The notes beneath the pieces were generated by a model, which saw only the letters and a program-made list of their open reading frames with translations, was not told the DNA's origin and searched no databases. From contig OZ023205.1 in the NCBI GenBank assembly GCA_963995525.1, positions 70,166,145 through 70,230,144 on the forward strand: a stretch of 64,000 bases of DNA. Direction: 5' to 3'. The DNA comes from Escarpia spicata. Taxonomy: Eukaryota; Annelida; Polychaeta; Sabellida; Siboglinidae. Shown here one piece after another: positions 1 through 10,372 of this stretch; position 1 is the first letter of the stretch; every line of letters starts with the position of its first letter. A program made the position numbers and the translations under genes.

Positions 1-209
1 GGATAACGGTTTAGCGGTGTAGTTGATGGTTTTACAACATTTGAATGTTATAGTACTATTAGATGTTGAGGATACTTTCGAAGTTTATTGTTGTGTAAAA
101 TGTTTAGCGATGGTTAATAATTAGATAATCAAATCGACAAAAGATAACACTTAGCCAAATATCTGGACCTAATATTTCCAGATCTACATAAACGATTAAG
201 AAACGCCTG
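1..209. other. No recognisable gene, left edge
   Basis: AT-rich DNA. I see no coding signal before the reverse-transcriptase remains that start near position 210. It may be more of the same old LINE, too decayed to read. Confidence 0.5.
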
Positions 210-716
210 TTCCGTTATATAAATATGTAGACGACAGACATTATTCGAAGTATGCTGTAGAAAAGGTGCATCTGCTATGCAAGAATCGGATGACATTTCC
301 GCCAGGTGGACAGAACAGAATGACATGAAAATTAATTCAGGAAAATCAAAAGAGATGATCATCAGTTTTGGACAAGTTGGTAATTTTAGAAATACCATAC
401 CAACAATAAAGATCAATGGAATGGATGTAGATCAACTGGACCATGCCAGACTTCTAGGTGTTACGATTTCACATAATCCTACATGAATAAACATGTGGAG
501 AATATTGTGAAAAAAAGCTAGGAAATGATAATACATGTCGTATCAATTAAAACGAGCTGGAATTAGTCAGAATGACCTGGAGACTGTATATGTCTGCGTT
601 GTGAGACCGATACTTGAATATGCATGCCCCGTGCGGCATACTAATTTACACCAATACTTGTCAGACAATATTAATATGATACAGAAAAGAGCACTAAAAT
701 GCATTTTCCCTGGTAC
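210..716 (+). pseudogene. Decayed LINE reverse transcriptase, C-terminal part
   Basis: The reading begins with a degenerate catalytic YVDD box near 215. It continues with the palm and thumb region: a segment around NDMKINSGKSKEM, then HARLLGVTISHNPT, then RPILEYACPV and MIQKRALKCIFPG. Single-base losses break the frame near 228 and at the TGA near 484, so the coding potential is gone. The text stops abruptly at about 716, where the 3' end of a second, opposite-strand LINE begins. It resembles non-LTR (Jockey/CR1-group) reverse transcriptases; I cannot name the exact family. Confidence 0.7.
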
Positions 717-1785
717 AAGTTTAACAAGATTGCCATCCAGAGAATTAACTCTAGATGGCAGCCCTTTGGCTTATCGAGAGTCCAACCCTTTTATCTACAT
801 ATATCCAGCCCTTCTGAGGTATGTGTCGATTTTATTTTAAAACATTCACACTACTAGCACCCACACAATCATCAGATAATCTGTTCCATTCATTCACAGT
901 CCTTTGTGAAAATGAGAACTTTCTTACGTCTAATCTACACTGCTCCACTAACGTAACTTCATGTCCTCTAGTCTTTCTATCTTTCTTAACTGAAAAAAAA
1001 CATATTTCTATCAATATTTTCATAATCATTCAATATTTTAAACACTTCTATCTGATCTCCTCTCAATCTCCTGGTCTCTAGTGTTGTTAAACCACATTCT
1101 TTTAGGCGTTTTTCATAACTAAGATCCCTCAGATTTGATCTAATTTTAGTCGCTCTCCTCTGTACTCTTTCTAGCATATCCATGTCCTTCTTGCGGTATG
1201 GCCTCCACGCTTGTATACAATATTCTAAATGAGGCCTAACTATTGTTTTGTACAGCGGTATTATTAGTTCTTTTTCTTTATATGCTACATTTCGTCTAAT
1301 CAATCCAAGGATTTGATTTCCTTTTGAAGCTGCAATTCCACACTGCTCTGAAACCTTCATGTCAGCACTAATTGTCAACCCTAAGTCTTTTTTTTTACAG
1401 TAGTATTTAGTACAGTTCCCCCCATTGTATATTCTACATATTCGTTCCCATGTCCTGTGTGAAGGCATTTACATTTCCCAAAATTTAACAACATTTGTCA
1501 CTTTTCAGAACATTTGATCAACTTGTCAAGACCATCTTGTAAATGCTGTCTATCTCCATCACTTTTAATCCTTCTAAACACTTTTGTATCATCTGCATAT
1601 TTCAACACCTTGCTAGCTATATCATCGTCCAAATCGTTTATATATATTAAGAATAATATAGGTCCAGTACTGATCCCTGTGGTACCTCTTTAAAACCACC
1701 GACTGTACAATGTGAATCCAACTCAGCTGAGTTGCTAATAAATCATGTTTTATCTGTCTTATCTTGTCTTACAACTACTAATCTA
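717..1785 (-). pseudogene. 5'-truncated CR1-like LINE, broken
   Basis: Read on the minus strand, this is the C-terminal third of the same LINE family as the copies at 9453 and 49210. It begins within the segment before VPQGSV and includes the ADDTKVF box near 1590, [19 protein letters not shown], the conserved [14 protein letters not shown] and the tail [19 protein letters not shown]. Several frameshifts and stops break it. The 3' end, near 717, carries the family's TTGTTAAA-type terminus and sits inside the plus-strand LINE remains, so this copy inserted later. Confidence 0.8.
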
Positions 1786-1940
1786 CGGGAGCCGTGGAAG
1801 CACTTGGCGGCCATCTTAGACAATTGTTTTGCTATTGACTTGGTCAGTAATTGGTCCGAGTTGAGTATTACGTAACATTATATTATGCTTATGCCGACAT
1901 TTCGTAAATTACTTGGTAACTGCTTATGCAATAATTACAC
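1786..1940. other. Unassigned spacer
   Basis: No coding or structural signal seen. A phrase around the GGCGGCCATCTT at 1808 is slightly GC-richer than its surroundings. Confidence 0.4.
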
Positions 1941-2210
1941 AGTGGGGCGCGGCAGTCGGTTAGTGCAGTAGTTACAACACAGGACTCCCAATCGACATAA
2001 TCCGGTTTAGAATATTTTGCCGGGTTTTCGAAGCTTGAGCAATTTCGTTCACTCAACGTTGCCTCTGTTCTATCAGGTCTATGCAATACATGCGTATCTC
2101 GCTGTAGGCAGTGGTGTAAAAGTGTGAACGAATGCCCTGTGGTTTGCGCAATAATTGCAGCGTGGCTGAATGCTTGCCAGAGAAGTCGAGATTGGGTTTG
2201 AATTAACAGT
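1941..2210 (+). repeat. Possible tRNA-derived SINE
   Basis: Positions 1950-2015 read like a worn tRNA: a GGTTAGTGCAGTAG block resembling box A, a CAGGACTCCCAATCG block typical of an anticodon arm, then GGTTTAGAAT resembling box B. About 190 bases follow that could be the SINE body. The D-arm and acceptor pairings are too weak for a functional tRNA gene. The call rests on motif likeness only, and no second copy is visible in the window. Confidence 0.35.
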
Positions 2211-4245
2211 TCTGCTGGGGATGAAGCATAAGTATACTTTGAAATCCCAGTGGTTGGATACTGTGCTAGACCATACAATTTTAAGTTACGGTCTAATTAA
2301 TTTAGGAATCTCTAGAGCGTCACAGAAAGATCAGCCGCCTAGTATTGTTTACACGCAGAGTCAGCGCTTCCCTTGTCACACCTCATTGTTCGCTCAATTA
2401 ACATCACATATGGCCGTAGGGAGCGATTTATTCAGGTGTCGGCCAGGACACAGGTTTACGCCAACAGCTATTTCAACAGAACTATAAAAAAACGGAACGG
2501 TCTATACGAAACAGTTGTGTTTGCAGCCACGGTGGCTACTTTAAAACTAGACTGGTGAGTGGACAGACACATCTAAGGTTTCTGCAGTGCTTTTTCACCC
2601 CATAATGGCGTAATGATCTTAGGGTGTTTGTAAATTAATACATAGACATAGCTCAAGCCACCCCAGGTTGGCACAACGAGCCGTCCGTCGTGGTGACGAT
2701 ACGTGCACTGCACCGACTGCTGTCGCCGCATACCATGACACATGTGCGTGTGCAGTCATGCACAACGTCCACAATAACTAGACAGACATGTCGTGGGGTG
2801 GGTCAGGAATGCGACATCCTGTATATGACGGTCGACAATGTCGGAGTTACACAGACACAAAAACAGGTGGCGTTGACACGATGGCGTCTTATAAAACGTT
2901 AACATCTAACAAGCTCCGGACACGAAACGCGACTTTGATGCTCGGTGCAGCAATGTTTGTGTATTGCCAAAGTCGCCAATTAACCCTTCGTGACACATTA
3001 TCGCCAATGCACGTTAACTACTTCTCAAATAAACAAAGACTAATGAAGATATTTCCAGTACGGGCGCGACTTGTTAATTGGTCGAGGGTTAGTGTCGATC
3101 GACACTACTCGTGTGCTTCAAACACACACAATAGACAGGTTGACCTCGGTGACAAACCGGCAATACGTCGTGCAGTCACTTACCGACCGGTGTAGTCAGA
3201 CACAGAGTCGTCTCCTGCCTTCTTTAGCCCCTTTGAGGCAGCTCAAGTCCACGACTAAACCGACACAAACGTGTGAATTCCAATCTGCCACATGTGCAAA
3301 TGTCTGCACAAAATGGCTGTGGTATTTATTGAAAACACTCGGTACATAGAAGCCCTACCGAGCCGCAGGAATAACCGGTATTCGCAAGTCACTCAGCCGA
3401 GTCGTCGGCCACGCCTCAGTGAGCACCTTCTGCATCTGTGGCGCGCGCCGTCTACCGGAAAACAGAGGAGTTAGTTGTTTGATTGTATTTATTTATCAGA
3501 CAAACTCGAATGAATGCGGCAACGCTAAACACCAGCACAAAGTTAACGTTTTACTGGATATGTACATTGCATTAATGTTGTGTAATAAAAACATGACAAT
3601 AAGAGAAGAAACAACTGAACGTGACTGGATGAGCTGGTCTCGTACGTGTATCGTGGGGGGGGGGGTCCTGGGGATTTGCCTGCATTCTGGGAGACCAGGG
3701 GATATACAAAAAAATCAAGGAGACTCCCGCAAATTCCGGGAGAGTTGGCAGGTATAATGATGGCACTTGTGCACACACTCTCCTCCGTGAGATCCCCGAA
3801 TGTCGTCACAGCTGCCATTTCAATGTGTAGGTTAAACATCACAACAACTTTGATTCCACCGTGGTATGTTAACCGGCTGCACACGATTTTCTTTGCTCTC
3901 TGTACATAGGCGTCGAAACCGGTAGGGATGGGAAGGTGTGGACTCAGCCCCAACGTATTTTGGGTGAGGGAGCTGAAGTTATATAGGTAGTTCGTTCGTG
4001 TTTGGTGATGACACAAATAGGGATAACATATAAATAAATGATCGCTGAGCATATGTCTATCATTGCGTAGAAAGAGGAGACCCTTGCAAATAGAAAGCAA
4101 AGGTAGGTACACGAGAACAAGCGCAACGTTGTCTTCTACAGTTTTGTATCAACAAGTTTATTTGCCAAAAACGTTACTTACGAGGTTCCATCAGAACACC
4201 ATCGTTAAATTAATTCTCTCGCATACATCTGGTACGAACAAGCCA
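2211..4245. other. Noncoding DNA, no gene recognised
   Basis: Only short chance ORFs are present. There is a poly-G run near 3656-3666. Near 3722-3742 a CTCCCG-type inverted repeat (read on the minus strand) looks like the end of a small mobile element. I cannot assign anything else. Confidence 0.45.
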
Positions 4246-4345
4246 TAGGCGGATCCAGGGCCTGCACGGGGGCACGTGCCCCCTCTACTCCTTAGGAATT
4301 TTGCATACCCGCATATCTTTTATAATGCGCCCGTGCACCCATAGA
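4246..4345. repeat. Probable DNA-transposon end with 16-bp palindrome
   Basis: The phrase GGCGGATCCAGGGCC is followed at 4268-4283 by the perfect palindrome GGGGGCACGTGCCCCC. Such a GGATCCAGG plus GGGGGCACGTGCCCCC pair is common at the ends of hAT-like and other cut-and-paste transposons in animals. I do not see the matching opposite terminus in the window, so this may be a solo end. Confidence 0.4.
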
Positions 4346-5464
4346 CCCTTTGAAATGTGTTATAATGCCGAAGTTACGGCGACGCAGCAGCGAAAAATTG
4401 TGAATATCATTCCCGTCCCCCTTTTGACGACACTACACTAGTTCCATATTTCCCCAACGGACCCCGGCAAGGGCTAGCTGCAACTCTTGGTTTGCTCCTA
4501 ACTCTTGGCACAAGGAGCAGGAGAGCAGGGTATTGGCGGCGCTAGACCTGGTGGTAATTATGTTCCTCATTTACAACATCATCAAGATAGGCTGTTAGGT
4601 AGGACATTTTTTTTAATGCGAGAGCGATCATGCAGTGAAGTGTCATTGAATTAAGATTCAGCTCATTCACTCAGGCCTAAAAACTCGAAAGATTGCCTTT
4701 TTAGTGTTGAGTCTAAATTGCCAGAGTCTAAATGTCATTTTAAATTAAGAAAAAAATTGAAACATTTAGAAACAATGTGTTGGAAATGAGTGTTTTCATG
4801 CATAATAACCTAACTTTGTCTTGTATGCGTGTGCGTGCACAAGTAGATGAGTTTACAATAACATGGTCTATACGTTTTGAGTTGTTATATATATATATAT
4901 ATTTAAATATATATATATCAATCTATTACTTTTAGTTAGGCATATTATTATCCTCGTTTGCTAACCTATCATTAATAGGATGAAGAGAATATCAATATTA
5001 TTAAGTAATCTGTATAAAAGAATGACATAAAACAAAAAAATGTATGTACTATAGCATTTAACTTAGCTAAGCTGATGTATTTTTCACAAGCCAATAACCT
5101 TTGAATAAAGCTATTTAAAACTGAGAAAAGATGGACTTTTTACAAGAAGCCCCAATAAATGCATCAATACTAAAAAAATACAATACACCAAATCTGTCAT
5201 CATACCATATCATACCAAGAAAGCGTGTCTGAACAAAATTAATGTATGAACAAACAAAAGGCAAAATAAATACTACAACAAGAAAAATACGTGCCAAGAT
5301 GAAATTGGCTAAACGATGTGAATAACATGTGGAAGATTACAAGCCACGTAGAGGTTATGAAACGTTTGAATCGATGCAGCAAGATACAACAAGAACATTA
5401 CACCGCCCTGAGGGCAGCACGAGAAAAGTCAAGCGGGTTTCAGCTTTTTGCAAAGCCAGTCCTT
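4346..5464. other. AT-rich noncoding DNA
   Basis: No gene recognised. A simple (AT)n tract broken by TTTAAA occupies about 4889-4919. Confidence 0.5.
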
Positions 5465-6193
5465 CAGGCGAAACGAGAGATGTCTTTCTTGTCATTGAAA
5501 TGATAGATCTTTGCGTTTTCTGGACAACCGAGTATCCTCACGAAGAGTACCATTTCTAGTCCAAGTCGACGCAATTTTGTTGTCCTTTCTTAATTGTCTT
5601 GCCATGCGTGCGATGTTGTTGTTTTTCTGCGTCAGATGTTCATTCACGTACACGTTGGTGAGTTCTGCAACACTAGTGACTTCGTCTTACGGTTTGTGAT
5701 TCTCACAATGATATTTGGCTTCCGATTGCACCCGGTTGGGCTCTGTCTTGGGGTTAATGGTTGGCAGGGTGATATGTCATTCCAAGTAATATTCAGCTCA
5801 AGTTTGGTTGCGAAGAATTGCACAAGTTTCTCTTTCCGAGTCTCATGTTGCTGTTGCTCGGCGTCGCCGCCAGATGGCGTAGCGGCTGAACTGTAGCTTT
5901 TGTTTTATTCATGTCGCTCCAGACCAGAGATCACAATGGTTTCCAATCTGGAATATTGCTCAATGTTGTCTAGGCGTGTCTCTAATGCTTTTATTTGATT
6001 ATCTTTTTTTAGCGTTTATTCTTTCTAGTTTTTTTCTCACAGCGTTCAACACTTGTGCAATCTCCTGCCGAATAGGCAATAGTTTATCGAGTTTTGCACT
6101 AATGAAGGATATTGCCTTCTTCAGTTCTGCCATATCGTCTGTGGTGGACGCAGCGCTCACCCCCTTTGGCATTGTTAGTAAGTGGCGGATCAC
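5465..6193 (-). pseudogene. Decayed LINE ORF1-type protein (coiled coil plus RNA-binding domain)
   Basis: The minus-strand text begins at 6193 with about 64 residues ending ERINAKKR, including the coiled-coil-like stretch MAELKKAISFISAKLDKLL. It continues in a shifted frame with LDNIEQYSRLETIVISGLE, a hallmark of LINE ORF1-like nucleic-acid chaperones. Later come PNIIVRITNRKTKSLVL, then VYVNEHLTQKNN and ARQLRKDNKIASTWTRNG, and finally ENAKIYHFNDKKDI. At least two frameshifts and several stops show it is dead. No matching reverse transcriptase lies next to it, so it is a fragment. Confidence 0.65.
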
Positions 6194-9100
6194 GATGTGG
6201 TTGCTGGTGTGTTGCGCGCCGGGGTCGGTGGTGGCTCACTGCGTGATGATGTCGCTTACAAAGTGTGATGTGCGCCGTGGGAGTGAACGACGGGGATCTT
6301 GCGTGACATACGGAGTTCATGCGCGACCGAGGTAGAACAAATTTACAGGCAAGGCGAGCGATACTATGTCAAGCAAAGACAAGCAAAAGTCTTTTGAACG
6401 GTTTTTTGTAACTTTTTTGTTTTTGTCCGGCAGAATGTGTAACCCTGTTGATTTTACAGATACGTGTCGGCCTATTTACGGTGACGTTTCGGGATTGCCT
6501 GTTGATATGACAAAGACTTGACGAGCCGTTGGGGTTTGAGATATGGTCTAAAGTACTACTTACGCTGACATTTTGTTTAACACGTGTAGGCGCCGTAGTA
6601 ACTATCGCATTAGAAAACGTTTGAGTTATACCCTATTTTGAACTGCAACATTGAAATAGCGCTTCGTGATTAGTACTATGCATAATTCACAGCATTGACA
6701 ATAAACACCAAGGTATGTCGGTCGCTTCTATTGGAACATTGTCGCATTTGCGTAAACCATTGTATTTCACCTACAAGACAACGTTGTTTCGTTGACGGAC
6801 GACATGCACAGTTGCCAAGGTCAATTGCCATAGGCCTAGTCCGACATAGACAATTAATTCGTTGTTTCAATTATTAGTGACTATTCTAAGCACCACCAAA
6901 CGACAGCAAGTAACAATGGTAAGAAATGTTCTTGATAGCATACCGGTAGCTAGGTAGGGAGTTGTTGGATTTAGCTCGTCTTACATAACCACCTCTGTCG
7001 AGCTAGTGTTGTGTTGCTGCGCATGACAGTTGACTGGTGAGCGTAGAATTACCAAAAGGAACACCTAGATACGAACGGAGTTTACACGACGTTTGTGCTG
7101 TACAAAGCCGTCTTTCATGCATATGTTTGGCTTGTGATTTCAGCACATGTTTTACGCCTGACCTGTAGCAAACGTTGCGTGCTTGACATCTGGTATAGGG
7201 CTTTATGTAACATGTGATCTAACCTACTTTTGGATTGGTGCAGAGTGCGATTTCTACAATCAGTTGGACAAGAAAACGATAAATGGAAACGACACATTGG
7301 AAGGTTCGTTATTACGTCATTATTGGCATAGACCAACAGGTGTCTGTACGATGTTTCATATGTTGACAACAACTAAAAACTTGTACACCATGTTATTGTA
7401 AACTCATCTACTTACATACGCACACGCATACAATAAGACAAAGTGAGGTTATCATAAAAGTTATTTTAATATCGTATAATATCCGGGCCACAGAAGACAT
7501 GAATGTCATAGTTGTATTAATTTAGGGACATATACTGTATCAACAATCACATTTTCCGCCATTGTCGTACTCATAAATAGTATTATTGTAACATTGTAAT
7601 TACATTATTAAGACACAAGTAATAGTTAAGTCTGCTTGTACAGGCGTTACCACACTCTTGTTAAGAAGAAATACTTGTCACGTCTAATTACCAGAGGCCC
7701 ATATCACAAAACATACGAGATGATGCAACAATTACCATGCAGACAATAATGTGGCCATACAATACAAAGTATGATTTTTATATTGTGAGCGCAGTGATTA
7801 ATTATAAATTAGATTTGCGCAGAATAAGAACTTTTGTTGTTATTATTGTCACCCGGAGTGTATTGCATTGGATATAAACACCACTAAATATCTTGTTAAG
7901 CATAATAAGTGCCGATGTTGTGTGCGCCGTCTTGGGATGTTCGTATTTGTCGTATTTAACAGTGAATCTGCAGTAAAATACAATATAAACTAGACATATT
8001 ATTTACGCATTTTAACAAATTTGATCTACCAAAGCGTTTAATATAACATATAACCAAAGTTTTACTAACATTGTATCGCATAAATAACGTCACATTATAT
8101 GCTTTGGCATTTTTAAAGCTTTGTCATTGTGTGTGCTATCTTGGAAGGTCAACTTCTGCCATTTGCGCATTGCTATCTATGAATCTGCATCGATCGGTAT
8201 AAGTATAATAGATTTGTAATTATATTTACGCATATTAACACGTTTAATGTAAATCACATCATGTAACATAACATATAACCGAAGTATTAATACCATTCTA
8301 CCGAATAAATAACCTCATTAGATGTAGATATACAAGAGTAATTCGTTGCAGGTTCACATCACAATTTCACCTGGCGTCACTTTTCTGGGTATAATAGCAT
8401 GTAAACTTTCTATACTAATTGCAGCTTGACATGTTCAACATATGGATGACCACAACGGCTACGGGAACGCCGCATGGCTTGGTATCCGATATAACTCTCC
8501 ATTGCGAGTACTACCACGTGGGATTAGCTGTGAGGGACCAGGTTGTGATACTTCTGTCCAGAGAAGTGTTGCTAGGGGCAACCGAGTGGTGTCCCGAGCT
8601 TACTGTTAGTACAGTTAGCCAGTTAGCAGTGTACTATAGGCAGAATGGCTCCAGTGTCCCCCACTTCATTTTTTGTTCTCCTGTTTTTAATGAATGGTGC
8701 CATTAATATTTTATTACGCAAAAGAACAGCAATATTGTCGAGTAATTGGTATACTTATAGTCTACTGAACTGGTTGTGTTGAATATGTGAAAATGCAAAC
8801 TTGTTGAACAACAAAGGGTACTGCAGTTAATCCAGTCCACCTCGGCAATATTGCCAATATTGCTTGTTTTGAAACCGAATATTTTGTTTACAATTAAAAA
8901 AATTGCGGGGCGGAACATTCAATTGGTAATATTGTTATGGGCTTACTAAACATAAATTGACAGGCAGTACGCCAACAACATATCTAATCTTATTGTAAGA
9001 GCATATATAATTAACAAATAAAAGTTCTTAACAGCTAGACTGCCTGTTTTCAGATTACATAGATTGTGTGATTAATGCCCACAGTATCACGAATTCTATA

Positions 9101-9417
9101 ACTATTTCTACGTAATTTATGATCTTGTGTTAGCACTTTGGTAAACATGAACATTATTTTAAAATTAATTATGTAAACGCATAATAAATATAAAAAAATA
9201 CACATTTCATGTGCATTCCATAACTAAAACATTTATTTTGTGAACAGTAAGTTTTATTTAACTTACTGTATAACAGGACTGTGTAATACTTTCTGCAATG
9301 GTAAAACATTTTGTGAATGTATAAGTATTTCATGCTCTAACTACACATGTGCTGTTAGTCTCTGCTACAGTTAACACTTTAATAAGAAACATGGTTAGCT
9401 AGAGGAGGGTTTAGAAC
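6194..9417. other. AT-rich noncoding DNA, no gene recognised
   Basis: About 3.2 kb with only short, unconvincing ORFs. I see no repeat structure, RNA gene or splice-consistent coding. The part just above 6194 may be the 5' leader of the decayed LINE ORF1. Confidence 0.5.
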
Positions 9418-9586
9418 AATTATTGATTTCTTAAGATGAAATATTGCTGCATATTGAGAGGAGAGAAGGTGATTGAGAGGAGAGAATGTGATTGGAGGGG
9501 AAGAAATTGGAAAATCGACAACAGAAAACGTGACAAGCGTGAAGGTGACAGGGAAGAAAGTGACTGTAGAGAAGGAGGGAGGGAAG

Positions 9587-10372
9587 ATGGAACGGGAGAG
9601 GAGAGAGGAAAATGAGACGGGACGAAAGAAGAAGGGACGAAGGGAAGTGAGAGCAAATGTGATAGAAGAGAAGTCGATAAAAGGGACGCTGACAGGAGGA
9701 AAGGTGACAAGAGAAAAAGCGACAGGAAAGAATGGATCGGAAGAGAATGTGACAGGAGAGAAGACGGCAGGGGGGAAAGACAACAAACAGACAGATGCAA
9801 ACCGAAGAAGGAGCTATTCTAAGGCAGTGATTGAGGGGGCAATGAGGAAAGAGAGGGTGTTTATGGGTGACTCCATTATGAGAAAGACGGACAAGACACT
9901 GAGCGAGGGGGAGGACATCGTTGTTTGTTTACCGGGGGCTAGGATTGAACATGTAACTGACAGGGTAGAGAAGGTATTGGGACATGGCAAGGGGGGGTCT
10001 ATACTGGTACATGTAGGAACAAATAATGCAGACAGGGAGGGAACAACTGCGATAGTACAGAAGTATAGACAGTTAGTGAGGAAGCTAAAGAAGACGAGAG
10101 TCGAACAGGTTATTTTGTCAGGAATTTTGCCAGTAATGGGAGGAAGGGGGGCAACGTATAGAAACTGCAAGAGGATGGCGATCAATGCACTAGCTGAGCA
10201 GATGTGTGAAGAAGAGGGGGTGGGATTCACAGATTTATGGGGATACTTTGTTGGGAGGGAAGATATGTACATGAGAGATGGCCTCCATCTTAGTGGAAAG
10301 GGGGCAGCAGTTTTCTCAGAGAATCTGCTGCAATCTGTTGACAGTGGGACAGGTTGCATCTATTTAAACTAG
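9587..10372 (+). CDS. CR1-like LINE ORF1, SGNH-hydrolase (esterase) protein
   Basis: About 261 residues. The first third is very basic and charged, rich in K, E and G, and could bind RNA. The C-terminal part is an SGNH/GDSL hydrolase fold: the nucleophile block is VFMGDSIMRK, the Gly/Asn block is HVGTNNADREG, and the C-terminal Asp-His pair is in DGLHLSGKG. Esterase domains of this kind are known in ORF1 proteins of CR1/L2-group LINEs. I chose the ATG at 9587 because the frame upstream has no earlier ATG and a TGA at 9470. The stop overlaps the start of ORF2 by 19 bases, so ORF2 may be reached by re-initiation or frameshift. Confidence 0.8.
   Translation: MERERREENETGRKKKGRREVRANVIEEKSIKGTLTGGKVTREKATGKNGSEENVTGEKTAGGKDNKQTDANRRRSYSKAVIEGAMRKERVFMGDSIMRKTDKTLSEGEDIVVCLPGARIEHVTDRVEKVLGHGKGGSILVHVGTNNADREGTTAIVQKYRQLVRKLKKTRVEQVILSGILPVMGGRGATYRNCKRMAINALAEQMCEEEGVGFTDLWGYFVGREDMYMRDGLHLSGKGAAVFSENLLQSVDSGTGCIYLN

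Noticed and set aside
1941..2015. Functional tRNA gene
   Set aside because: The acceptor and D-arm do not pair, and box B is degraded. Kept only as a possible SINE.
2690..3757. Series of overlapping short plus-strand ORFs
   Set aside because: No domain, no splice pattern and no homology I can recognise. Ordinary chance ORFs.
9379..9800. Minus-strand Ser/Pro/Phe-rich ORFs
   Set aside because: Reverse complement of the purine-rich ORF1 region of the CR1-like LINE.
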